Below, one piece after another: positions 10,690-22,300 of a stretch of DNA of 64,000 nucleotides (within the stretch, counting starts at the first letter, position 1; each line of letters starts with the position of its first letter). Under the pieces are notes generated by a model, which was not told the origin of the DNA, made no database searches, and was given only the letters and a program-made list of their open reading frames with translations. The position numbers and the translations under genes were made by a program. This stretch comes from Gordionus sp. m RMFG-2023. Taxonomy: Eukaryota > Nematomorpha > Gordioida > Chordodea > Parachordodidae. The DNA is taken from assembly GCF_954871325.1 (NCBI RefSeq), contig NC_088776.1:43852569-43916568 (forward strand), in the 5' to 3' direction.

Positions 10690-13600
10690 TGATACAAGAC
10701 GAGGTAATACATGATCCTTGTCCTAGAGTAATAATAGACTTCAATGGAAATAGGGTACCTATGCTATTTTACACGGGAGCAGCTATTTCAGTAATAGTTA
10801 TACGAGATATAGGAGTATTTGGCCCGATGGAATGATAGCAAATGAAGGCTTGAGAATACGGCAATTCGATGGGTCGCAAATAGCAGTAATGGGAAGAGTG
10901 GAAATAGAGGTAATGACGGAAGGAGGGATAGAGGCTTTAGACTATTCGATTATTAATAGGAGAGTAGAAGCGGTATTGGGGTGGGATTGGATCACCAGGA
11001 TTGGTCCATGGTATAGTTTTTGGGGGGTATTTGCATGGTGGGGAGTATTCGTTCCGATGGTGAGTGATGATACAGATGGGAGGAGGACATATGAGGACGT
11101 GGAAGTAATGCCCGAGATTGAGAACATGTTCAATTGGGAGCGGGAGGGAGTTGAGGAAATGAGGGGAGAAATTAGGGATGGAGGTCTGGGAGTAAGGTTT
11201 AGGAATGAGGGAACCAGGAGAGATAATCATAGTGGAGTAAGCGGAGAGTGGGGAAGGGAAATGGAAAGGAATAATTTTATAAGAGGGATTGGAGTGAATA
11301 AGTTTAAGGGGGAAATAAGGGCGCATAATCCTAAGGGGAAAATAGGGAATAATTACAAGGGGGAAATAGGGGCGTATAATTCTAAGGGGAATAATTCTAA
11401 GGGAGAAATAGAGGCGTATTATTTCAAGGGGGAAGTAGTGGCGAGTAATAGGGAAGTGGAGGAAATTTGTACCAAGGAAGGGGAAAAAAATAATTGTAAG
11501 GGGTGGGGGGGGGAAGGAATTACGAGGGAGAATTAGCGGTCGGGAGTTATGGGCATGCGAGTAAGGAAAAGGACAGACACTGGGAGAGGAAGATCCAGAA
11601 GACAACCGATAATGAAGCGAAGAGCGGGAAAGGGAAGTTGCATGATAATAATGAAAATATAATAAAAAAAGAAATGACAAAGGAGCATCCGAGCCAAAAA
11701 ACGGCATGTGGGAAACGGGAAGGAGAGTTTGAAGTAATCAGGATGCAGGAGGGAGTAAGAAAATTTGTGGATGATTATCAAGAAATTTTTGACGAAGAGT
11801 TGGGCTGTTTAAAAGATTACGAAGTAGATATCAAATTAAAAGAGGGATGTGTACCAAAGTTTTGTGCTTTGAGGCGAGTACCGTTTAAATGGAGGAAGGA
11901 TGTCAAAATGGAATTGGATAAATGGGTACAGAAAGGCATCATATGTGATGTGGAATATAGTGAATGGGCAACGCCGTTAGTGCCTGTGAAAAAAGCTAAT
12001 GGTCAACTACGCCTGTGCGCTGATTTTCGAGTGACTCTAAATCCCTGGGTCGTAGAAGTTAAATATCCCTTACCGAGAATTGAAGAAATTTTAGCGAATT
12101 TGAAGGGAAGTATATATTTTTCAAAAGTTTAAAATCAGAAGTAATAAAGTTGTTAACCATTACTACTCCCAAGGGGTTATTTGCGTTTTGTAGATTACCT
12201 TTTGGATTAAGTGCATCCGCTCCGATATTTCAGAGGAATATGGCTGCCGTTTTTCAAGGGATGGAAGGCGTATTCTATTATATGGATGACGTATTGGTAA
12301 TGGGGCAAACTCCAGAACAGCATGAGCAAAGATTGAAGGAGGTGTTCCGAAGAATTAAAGAAAAGGGTTTGCGGGCCAGTGCAGAAAAAAGCGTGTTAGG
12401 AGTGACGGAAGTCGTATATTTGGGACATAAAATAACGGGAAAAGAGGTTAGACCGTTGGATAAAAATATGACGGGAATTGCGAATATGTTGAGGCCGAAT
12501 AATAAAAATTGAGGTTCAGGCTTTTTTGGGAATGGTAAATTACTAACACCGATTTGTAAAGGGATTCGCTCAAATAGCTGCGCCATTATATACCCTGCTA
12601 AAGAAGGGTGAAAAATTTGATTGGAAGGAGGAACAAGAGAATGCATTGCAGAATTGAAAGCTAGAATTGGAAGGGAGCCCATTCTTATGTGCTTTAACAA
12701 CGAGTTGGAGGTGGTGTTGGCGGTAGATGCATCGATTAAAGGAGTAGGTGGCGCGTTACTGCATTATATAGATGGGATGGAAAAACCAGTTTTGTTTTTC
12801 TCGAGAATATTCAGAGCCGCGGAAACAAGGTATTCCGTGATTGAAAAGGAGGCATTGGCTGTTATATTTGGACTGACGAAATGCCGTGAGCATTTGATTG
12901 GGCGTAGGTTCGTGATATATACAGACCACAAGCCGTTAGTACACCTGTTCAAAAAGGATAATAAAGAACTGATGCTGTCGCCCCGGTTACAGAGATGGCT
13001 CTTACTTGTGGGAAGTTTTGATGTACAATTGAAATATCGACGGGGAAAGGAAAACTGTTTACCAGATATTCTTTCTAGGTGTGGAGCTGGAGAAGAAGGA
13101 TATGAAATGGCTCAAGAGGATATAGAGGAAGGAAAGGAGCAAGGACTAATTAGAGCAATGGTCAAAATAGCCAAGGGAGGACCGATAACGTGGGAAGATC
13201 TTAAAAGGGCAACTACAAAGGATCGTGAATTGACTCGAATTAAGGCGTGTATAAAGGGGCGAAAACTTTGGAGCGACGGAGATAAAGTTTTAAATACCTC
13301 GAAAAGGAATTAGCTATAGTGGATGACTGTGTGGTACGGGGAAGTCGGGGTATAGTACCATTTAAATTGAGAGATCCTGTCTTGGCAATGATTCATGCAG
13401 GGCATCAGGGAGTTGAGAAAATGAAACAATGGGGCCGAGAATATGTATGGTGGCCAGGAATGAACAAAGAGATTGAGGACATAAGTCGAAGCTGTGAAAT
13501 GTGTAACTTGTGGGCGAGTATGTCTCACAGAGACAAAAAAAGTGTATGACCCAAGACTACACAGCCGTGGGAACGTATCCACATCGACTTCTTTGACTTT

Positions 13601-14320
13601 GAGGGGCAAATATATTTAATTGTGGTAGATGCATACTCCAAATGGGTAGAGTACAAGGTAGTTAGGGGGTTAACTACGCAAATTGTAATAAAGACCTTAA
13701 AGAAGTTATGGGCTCGTTTTGGGGTAGCGAGGACGATCGTGTCCGACGGCGGTCCTGCTTTTGTGAGTAGACAATTTGAAAAATTTTGCACGGAAACCGG
13801 GGTAAAACATATCTTAGCACCTCCTTATCATCCAAGCTCAAACGGACAAGCGGAAAGAATGATGGCTCAGGTTAAAAGTTGGTTAAGAAAATCGAAATAT
13901 GGCGGAGGGGGGGAACTATGGATGGCCGTGGCCTATTATAATAATAGTCGAAAAGGGGAGGAGTTGTCACCGGCGGAAAAATTTTTGGGCCGTAGAACTC
14001 TCATTCAATTAGATTTGCTAAAACAAGAGGTACCTCCAGAGATGGATTCGGGGGATAACGCGTGTAAATTCGGGATAGGGCAAACGGTTTGGGCTAGAAT
14101 TTTTGGGGGTATCCGAAAATGGGAATCCGGTGTGGTCATAGAGAACGTGGGGCACAAATTGCATAGGAAAAAGTTCCCAGACGGGAGAGAAGGAATAAGA
14201 CATGGGGATCAGTTAAAGAGAGGAATGGACCTCGGAAGACTTAGGTCAAGTCAAAAGACTTACCAGTCAGGAGGGAAAAGGGTCAGCATGTGTGAGTCGT
14301 ATATAGAAGGAAAATAATAA
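10690..14320 (+). pseudogene. Retroelement pol region (fossil)
   Basis: Recognisable parts in order are: an aspartic protease near 10740-11000; a spacer rich in repeated KGEI-type peptides near 11290-11450; reverse transcriptase from about 11750 to 12540 with the YMDD catalytic box; RNase H from about 12620 to 13110; and integrase from about 13320 to 14320 with an HHCC finger and a core starting VDAYSKWVEY. The clade within Ty3/Gypsy is not certain, and the region is interrupted several times. Confidence 0.9.
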
Positions 14321-14437
14321 TAATTGAGAGAATAAGAGAGCATATAGAATGGGAGACGTAACAATTTTTGGAGGAATAAAAGAGCCTATAGGAATTAGGT
14401 GGGAAGGAGGGAAAAATTAATAGAATTGGCAAAGAAG

Positions 14438-14632
14438 ACAAATGTAAATTCTTGGGCGAAGAAAACAAATGTAAATTCTTTCTAATAGTCAAATCTTATC
14501 AAATGTAAATTCTTTTTAATAGTCAAATCTTATCATCAAATGTAAATTCTTTCTAATAGCCCAATTTTATCAAATGTAAATTCTTTCTAATAGCCAAATT
14601 TTATCAAATGTAAATTTTTTTGTTGATAGTCA
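14438..14632 (+). repeat. Second tandem repeat in the LTR element
   Basis: Five or so imperfect copies of a 35 to 48-base unit containing AAATGTAAATTCTTTCTAAT lie between integrase and the downstream ORF. They are noncoding. Confidence 0.85.
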
Positions 14633-15200
14633 AAATTTTGTCGAAGGGAACAAATATAGTTTATATAGTCCCAATTTTTTTTGTCGAAAAGAACAAGTGT
14701 AATTATGGTTATTTTGTGTGATAATTAAAATGTCAAAAGAGTTGGAACGATATGTTGTTTGGGATCATATTATTGGAAGAGAATTTGGATATGTTAGAGA
14801 CGGGAAAGGGGCGGTGTCCCAAATTATTTGATAAAAAGATAATTAATTACTTGGCGTGCAAAGCCTAAGCGTAGGAAGCAGTGGGCCAAAAAAGAAAAAA
14901 AAGAGGAACAGAAAAAAATTATTTATTTTTGTGAAGAAATTTTTTTCGTTAAAAGTTATAATTTTTTTCGTAAGTTAAATAAAATTGGTGATTAGCTTGA
15001 ATTATAAAAGACGAATTCGTTACAAAGTACGTATTTTGTAAGAATTATATAGTATAGAATATATTTAGGTGGATAATCAAAATGGATCAGAATAATGCTC
15101 CGGGTTTGCGTAGAAGTTGGATTTGTGGGAATTATGAATTGCTACTCATGGTGCGGTCCCATAGGATCGGGCAAGGGGTCGGGGAAGCGGACGGGGAACT

Positions 15201-15758
15201 ATGAGACGAAATATGGAGGATGGAAGACGGTGTTATCGCTGCCAGGAACGCGGGCATATTCAATATAGATGTCCATGGAATCGGGAGAGGAGGGCAGATG
15301 GTAATCGGTGGGAGCAAGCTCGAGCAAGGATGGCAGAGGTTCCAGCGAGGCAGGCGATTGTGGGGGCTCGGACGGAGCAAAGGAGCAGTGAATCGAGGCC
15401 GGTCGCAGAAATTACGAGAGCGAGCAGAGATGAAGAAGAGGGAGGCGGTGAATCAAGGCCGGTCGCAGAAATTATGGGAACGAGGAGAGAGGAAGAAGAG
15501 GAGCAGCGTGAACATCGTCCAGCAGCTAGCGTGGAATGGCCCATGGTTGATTTAACAGTTGAAGGCGCATACGAGAGGATGGAGGGAAACGGTATAACGA
15601 GAGGAGAGGATATCACGGCAGCCGAGCGTATAGAAACTAGTCAAGGAGTGATGGGAACCGAAGAATGGAGGGATCTAGTGGCCGTGTTGGACGATGTTGA
15701 GGAGCTTGGAGGCTGGTTGGATGTAATGGTAGAGGATTCGGAATGGGGCAACCTCTGA
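15201..15758 (+). CDS. Extra ORF with CCHC knuckle, downstream of integrase
   Basis: This is an uninterrupted frame of 185 codons inside the LTR element, between the second repeat tract and the right LTR. Near its N-terminus it has one zinc knuckle, CYRCQERGHIQYRC. A duplicated acidic segment, ESRPVAEI, then DEEE-type runs, follows. The C-terminus is acidic and Trp-containing. Known Ty3/Gypsy elements carry knuckles in Gag, so a second knuckle protein after integrase is odd. It may be an accessory or displaced gag-derived product. I do not recognise a specific family, and start-codon choice is uncertain. Confidence 0.5.
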   Translation: MRRNMEDGRRCYRCQERGHIQYRCPWNRERRADGNRWEQARARMAEVPARQAIVGARTEQRSSESRPVAEITRASRDEEEGGGESRPVAEIMGTRREEEEEQREHRPAASVEWPMVDLTVEGAYERMEGNGITRGEDITAAERIETSQGVMGTEEWRDLVAVLDDVEELGGWLDVMVEDSEWGNL

Positions 15759-15796
15759 GAGGAGGGGGCAGATGATCATCTTTGCTGAAGGGGGCG

Positions 15797-16173
15797 TGTT
15801 AAGGGAGCACTATTAAGCCTAGCACTAGAGGAAGGTAATGGCGTAATATACGAATAATAAGGAATGGAATAAATAAATATTTAAAAAAAAAGAAAGTTGA
15901 TTGACTTGTGATAAATAAAATAATAAATAAAAGGGATGATTTTGTAAAAAAACATATATATATAAGCGCGAAAAGAAAAACAAACGATGAAATATTTTTT
16001 TTATGTACGATATATATTTTATTGATTTTTATTGAAGATAAAGTAAAGAAATATTGAAAGAAAAATAAAGAAATATAGAAAAGTAAAAAATATAAATAGT
16101 GTTGTTTGATATTTAAAAAAAAAAGAAATGTAGAAGAAAAAATATAAATAGGGTTAATTAACAAAAATTAGCA
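15797..16173 (+). repeat. Right LTR
   Basis: Begins TGTTAAGGGAGC and ends GCA, giving the usual TG...CA ends, followed by the CGATC target duplication. A purine tract (GCTGAAGGGGGCG) lies immediately before it and fits the polypurine primer site. Confidence 0.92.
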
Positions 16174-16324
16174 CGATCTTATCCAATTTTGTTTGGTTAT
16201 TGTAAAAACGCTTAAACACATTGTTTTATAAAATAATTATTTATTTAACTTGCAAACTAGCATAAATTGAAAAGATATATAACATTATATATCTGTGAGT
16301 GTATATACTTCTTTGAATATGAAA

Positions 16325-19217
16325 CAGGGGCATCACTAGCCTTTACAATCTCAGGGGGCTCAACTAAAAAAAAATTTACGGGGAACGAAGCCCCCAAACC
16401 CTCTAATTTGTGGGCCTTCGGTGCGCTTTTGCCCGAGCTTCTCGATCTAGAAAAGGCTTTCGATAGAATCCCAAGAAAACTTATTTGGTGGGCGCTACGC
16501 CACAAAAATCTTCCCGAAGAATATATAAGAATAATACATGATATGTATATGGGTCATAAAACAATGGTCCGTAGCACATATGTTTCAGCAGGCTTTACAA
16601 TAGCTGAAGGAGTTCATCAAGGGTCGGCTCTCAGCCCACTATTCTTCATTACAATACCTCAAACAGTCCCGTGGAATATGATATTTACAGATGATATTGT
16701 GTTACTTGCCGAATCTAAGGATGAAATGTGAGTTGGATAAATATCTTAGAAACGCACGGATTAAAAGTAAATAGAAAAAAGACGGAGTATATGGTGATAG
16801 GAGGAGATGAAACAGAGATTATTGATATAAATGAATGGCAGATATCGGCAATTGAAAGCTGCAAATATTTGGGTTCCACTATACAAACAAACGGCACAAT
16901 AGAAAAAGAGATAAAGAGTAAGATTAATCAAGGGTGGTTAAAGTGGAGATCTTTATCTGGAGTGCTATTTGACAAAAGAATCCCACACAAATTAAAGGGA
17001 AAAATTTATAGTTCCATATTAAAACCAACTATTCTATATAGTTCGGAAACATGGACAACCAAAGAATTGGATGAGAGAAGTCTATAAACTATGGAGATGA
17101 GAATGCTGAAGATGAGAATGCTGAAGATGATTGCTGAGGTAACAAGAAAGGATAAAGTGCGCAGTACAAGAATACTAAGTAGTTTAAAGGTTGCTCATTT
17201 AGACTAAGTTAATGGTAAACAGACTTAGGTAGTATGGGCACACAATGAGAAGGCCTATGAACTACATAGGAAATAAAGTTGAGAGTTTGGAAGTTATGGG
17301 CAAACGTAAAAGAGGAAGACCAAAACTTCAATGGGGCCATAAAGTTAGAGACAATATAAAGAAGTATAAATTAGATAAAAGAGATTATATGAATAACAAA
17401 GTGGAGAGAGATGTTGAAGGAGATTACCACCAGAAAAGATGAAAGCTAAAGAGAAAAAAAAAATTATATTAATAAAAAATAAACTAGCATATAAATAATT
17501 AAAACAATACAAGACATAAAAATAATTTTTTAATACAACATCTATTTATTACAATATAAAGTATTTTCGATTATTGGTATAAAAAGATTTTGCGTCTAAA
17601 GAATAACAAGTGATAAAAAAGGTTAATTATTTCATACATATACCTCAATCAATAATAGTTTCTAAAAACCACATAATATAATATAATTCTTAACAACTTA
17701 TATTGACAAAAGGTCATGAAGCTAATATTTCTCTCTGTTATCATTTTAGACAATGTTTAATAGGAAAAATTTATAGGCCTAACCAAATTAACAATTCTTG
17801 AAGAAGAGAATATAAACGACCAATCCAAATCATAAAAATATATAGTGGTTAGAGCTTACTTTTAGATAACATGATGGAAGCTAGATAAGTAATAGAGATA
17901 ATTATTGTGAGATATATTTCTATAGGATTATCTTCCATTTTTAATGATATATAAACGACTACACATTTGATCATTATTGCTTACCTAAAATATGCAATCA
18001 CATGCTTTCAGCAGCTGTAGTAATAATCTAAACTTACATAGCTACACAAATAATAGATGCTGGTTAATTGGCAGTCATTGACACACACGATGTTAACTCA
18101 TATCAGAATTTATTATGTTAGATAAATTGTTAAAACAAAAACACTATAAATCTTTAGAAGAAATTATGCAAATATATTGAAGCCATAAGTTATTTACACG
18201 GCAAGATTCCATTTTATAAATGAAACATTTTGTAACTATAAAATAAGAACCAGAGTAATATGATGAAAACAATTAAGATTTTATATATATCGCACTACCT
18301 CTAGTTGGTATATTATATCTTAAAATAATAGTAGTTTGTAATAATATCAATAATATACTCGTATTAAAATTTTAACTCAAAACTGTTTTTCAAAGAAGAA
18401 AAAAATAACTTTCCTAAAATCGAGTAAAAAAAGAGAAGAAAAGATATCTAATTTATTATATCCATTGTGGGATGAATAATAAGATGTTTAATTTGTAATA
18501 TTATTATTAAATAAATAGATGGCGTTAAATAATTAAATGCAAATTGTTGCTTATATTTATTATCAAAAGCATTTATTAGTAAAAACTGTCAAATACGTCT
18601 GTAAAAGTGGCTTTTTACCTAATATTTTATAACCAATTATATATAGTAGAGGATTATAAACTATATTACTTAATACTTAGTTGGCCTTGAAAATATTTTT
18701 AGGAAGAGGCATGTAATTAAATTTAAAAATGAATAATATAATGTTAGTGATTTTGACTCGGCTAATTACAATATTAAACTTGTTAATTTTCAATTAATAA
18801 ATGATTATATTTATTTAAATAGGGTTATATAATGATCTAAAAAATAAAAGTTAATTAAGCTTTAACTGTTTATGCTAAATAAATATTTAGTGAGTGATAT
18901 TGATATTCTATTGGTTAACACAGAATTTGATTGCAGGCTGATATGTAAAAATATAATTTATATGTATTAATCTAATCTAATAATTAAAATAATATTCATT
19001 TAATAAAAATTAAGATAGTCTTTTAGATAAAAAAATTAAATCTATATATTACGTAATAGAATTATAAAAGAAATCGTTCAGGGAGCAATCAAAAAATTTA
19101 TTTTTAGTTCTAGGGGCTATTAAGGAGTCATTAAAAAAAATCTTTTTACTTAAGGGGCCTACTCAAATATTTCAGAGGGCTCGAGCCCCTGCGCGCCCTC
19201 CCATAGTGACGCCACTG
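16325..19217 (+). mobile_element. Nonautonomous hAT-like element
   Basis: A perfect 8-base duplication ATATGAAA flanks it at 16317-16324 and 19218-19225. The left end starts CAGGGGCATCACTAGCC; the right end, reverse-complemented, starts CAGTGGCGTCACTATGG. Beyond a nested LINE (about 16436-17445) it is noncoding AT-rich sequence, so its transposase must come from elsewhere. Its right arm recurs at 1290-1672 and its left end, inverted, at 8805-8851. The insertion point lies only 104 bases before the PRPF39 start codon, so it probably displaced the upstream promoter region. Confidence 0.8.
16436..17445 (+). mobile_element. 5'-truncated non-LTR retrotransposon (RTE-like)
   Basis: Translation gives reverse transcriptase from LDLEKAFDRIPRKLIWW, through HQGSALSPLFF and FTDDIVLLAES (the catalytic box, normally ADD), then KVNRKKTEYMVIGG and YLGSTIQTNG. 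The C-terminal GRPKLQW motif follows. The endonuclease and N-terminal RT are absent, as usual for 5'-truncated LINE copies. A segment is deleted between SPLFF and the FTDD box, a stop follows the box, and a 15-base tandem duplication lies near 17100. It is dead. The clade call rests on general resemblance only. Confidence 0.88.
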
Positions 19218-19225
19218 ATATGAAA

Positions 19226-19329
19226 TTATGTTATATATTTCTATATTTTCAACATTATAATTTTTTTTTCTAGTGTTAATTTAATAAAGACGCCATTTTA
19301 TATTATTATCATTTGCAAACTTGCAAGAA
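19226..19329 (+). promoter_or_regulatory. Core promoter and 5' UTR of PRPF39
   Basis: Only 104 bases separate the upstream transposon duplication from the start codon. ACGCCATTTT at 19290-19299 is the reverse complement of AAAATGGCGT, close to the YY1/Pleiohomeotic core often found near housekeeping start sites. No TATA box stands out. The regulatory role is inference. Confidence 0.35.
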
Positions 19330-22300
19330 ATGGCAACAAACGACATACATAATGATTATTATGAAGGGGATGAATTTGAGGAGATTGATCAAACATTAGA
19401 ACAGCATTTTATTGAAAGTCAAAAATTAGAAAATAATGATAACTTAAATGATCTTCCTAGCTGTAAAAGGTTACGTCTAGAAGCTGTAATTATTCAAAAC
19501 AAGGTAGATAAATATCACATCAAAGATAATTTGGATATTGAAATTAAAGAGGATATAACTTTGAATCATATTAAAGGTAGTTGATTATAAATAATAAGAC
19601 ATTTAATATTTTTTTAAGCTGAAATGAACCAAATATTAACTTATGATAATGCACAAAATAATACCAATATTCACTCAGCCCTTGACGATCATTATTCCTC
19701 TCAAATAAAATCTATTGGAGAAGATCCAGTATATTTTGATATTATTACAATGATAGAAAATATTCCTCATAATAATCGGAAATATATAGAAGATCAATTA
19801 ATGGATATATTATCTTTTACTAAAAATTGTTTCTCTGAGACACTCCAATCATGGTATGAAAATTTTGATTTGTTACAAAAACAACATGATGAAATTCTGA
19901 AAAATATTACAGATTTTAATGCATGGGTCACGTTACTACAATATTGTGAAAGTTTGGTATGTATTAAAATCACATTTTGATATTATATTTACATATATAG
20001 TTAAGAAATCCTCAAGTTATAAAGGAGGAAAAGCAACAAGTAATAACTTGTTTTATAGATTTAAAAAATTTACCTTAACTACAGATGGCACTCGAAGTTT
20101 TGCGACATTCATTTAAGGAATTTCTTAAGAGGTATCCTTATTGTTATGGTTATTGGAAAAACTATGCTGATATTGAAAGGAAATTTGGACTTCTAGATAA
20201 TGTATTTAAGGTCATTATTTTTGTTTTTTTACTAAATATATTTATTACATTTTAAATGCACAATCTTCTATGAAATACAAAAAAAACAACAGGTTGGTTT
20301 TAAAATAATGAATATATTTATACTTATAATTTTTATTTCTTTGGTGCGGTATAATACAAATTCTCTTAGGGTATCAAAATGGTTTATTTGTTTGATACAG
20401 TATAAAAATGGATATAAAAGTCATCCAGGCTTTTTGTATATTAAACTAACCCGTTATTAAAAAAATATATTTTATGTTATTTATTTCCTTATATTTAGAT
20501 TTATGATAAAGCATTAAAAGCATTTCCTAATAGTGTTGACTTATGGATATTCTACATTAATTTTATAATTGAAAATTCTGCATCTGAAAACTCCAATCCA
20601 TTTATATCTACTCTTGTCATTACTGAGCATCAATGGTCTGATGAACAAATTAGAAAGTAATTCTTGACAATTAAATTAATTTATTATTAGTATATACCAG
20701 GGCTGTAATTAAATATTATTTATAATGTTTAAAATAAATCAAATTATTTTAAAGATAATGTAGCTAAAAATTTGGTATTAATTTTTATTTTATTATCTAC
20801 AACAAAAAAAGGGTAAAAACATATCTATTTACATTAAGCCAGAGTTGTTAATGTTCCTTTTTAAAAGTAGCTAGCTCACTCCTACCTTCTCAAAAGGAGC
20901 TAGCTCCCACTCCCGTACTACATAAAAGAGCTAGCTCCCGCTCCTAGTAATGGAGTGCCACTCCATAACTGCTCCTTTGATTTTCATTTTTTAGAAAGTA
21001 TACGAAACAAAATCATATATTTTTTTTATCAAAAAGCTTTATTTATATTAAATAATCTATCAAATATTTATAACCTTTTATTGGCTTTTAAAAGTAATAA
21101 ATTTTCTAAATTAGAATCTAACAAATATCCACACCTCTCCCCTAATGCCTCTTTTGCAATACTAAATAGGTGCTCCATAGGAGAACTAGAGGGAAGCGAG
21201 GTATTGTATTAAATATATTTTTTAATTCAGGGAATTTATCAAAAATAATAATTCTGATATTATTATTTAAAAAATATTTGTCCAATATATTATTTTCCTG
21301 ATGATCAATTTCATGGAATCCAAAAAAATCATTTTGTATTTATACTTTTTTAAATTGAAGCTGCTCACTTTTGAAAATTAAATAGTTTTATTTAAACAAA
21401 AAAGACATTTTGCCCTTAAATTTGTTTGATCCATTTGGATCAACATCCTTTAGAAGTTAAAATATTTTTTGTATGATGGAAATGGAAATTCGATTTCTTC
21501 ATCTATGATCTCTAAATCCATAATATTTTTTATTATATATCTATAAAATGAATATTAATGTCTACAAGATTTTCCAAAAAATTTTCAATATAAAAAGGAC
21601 TTGATGTTTAATATTTAAAATGATTAGATGAAAAATATAAAACTTGGCTAAACATTTAATATTGGATAAATTTAAATAAAATAAAATTTCATTTTTATTG
21701 AATTTTAATTAACAAATATTATTAATATTTAAAAAATAATTTAATTTATATATAAGGGATTGTTGCTTCTCCACTTCAGCCCTAAAAGGAGCTAGCTCCT
21801 GTTCCCCCTCCTTAATTTTAAAAAGAAGGGGTGCTATAGGTGTTTTTGAAAATATGTAGCAGAGCTCCAGGAGTATCATTAACAACTCGCTAATGTTGTT
21901 AAATGATCTGATTTACCCAATTTTTGAAAATGGCTAGCTAAAGATTTTATCTATTACCCAAAATGAGATTGAAAGGTTTTGATTAGATATCTGTAAAAGT
22001 AGGCCTGCCTGATATGCCTGACCCAGTCTGAATTTTTTAAAAAAATATTAGGCCCAACCCAGCCTGAACTCAATTTTTTTTTACTATATCGAAATTTATC
22101 AATTTTTTGTTGAATTTTTAATGTAAAATAAAAATTTATAGAATTAGAAACTAGACGCCCATAACATATATCTTTAATTCCTATATTTAAATAAATTTGG
22201 AAAAACTTTTTAAAAAATATTGCTAGTTAAGGCCAGGCAGGCAAAAATTTTTTAAAAAAATTTTGGGCTGGGCTTGAAAAATTAGGCCAGGTGCATATCA

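Larger units (their letters stand above)
8868..16173 (+). mobile_element. Ty3/Gypsy LTR retrotransposon (fossil)
   Basis: The element is complete from end to end, about 7.3 kb, with two LTRs starting TGTTAAGGGAGC and a 5-base target duplication CGATC at 8863-8867 and 16174-16178. The parts in order are: LTR, possible primer-binding site at 9241, tandem-repeat leader, gag with zinc knuckles, protease, reverse transcriptase, RNase H, integrase, a second repeat tract, a further ORF with a zinc knuckle, a polypurine tract next to 15797, and LTR. Protease-RT-RNase H-integrase order places it in Ty3/Gypsy. The LTRs are very similar, so insertion looks recent, yet the coding region is broken in roughly half a dozen or more places. 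Confidence 0.95.

Noticed and set aside
10937-11707. Long minus-strand open frame rich in Pro, Ser and Ile
   Set aside because: It is the complement of the purine-rich spacer in the retroelement pol region.
15260-15616. Overlapping frames on both strands opposite the extra knuckle ORF
   Set aside because: They are complements or shifts of the GC-rich knuckle ORF and carry no recognisable motif.
16267-16731. A 154-codon frame joining the region before 16436 to reverse transcriptase
   Set aside because: The first part is the terminus of the hAT-like element; only the part from 16436 is LINE coding.
16254-17491. 11-base direct repeat AAACTAGCATA at 16254-16264 and 17481-17491, a possible LINE target duplication
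   Set aside because: The left copy lies outside the hAT-like terminus at 16325, which has its own perfect 8-base duplication with 19217. Both cannot be right, and the hAT reading has more support.
20955-21212. Plus-strand 85-codon frame
   Set aside because: It is the complement of the hAT dimerisation segment on the minus strand.
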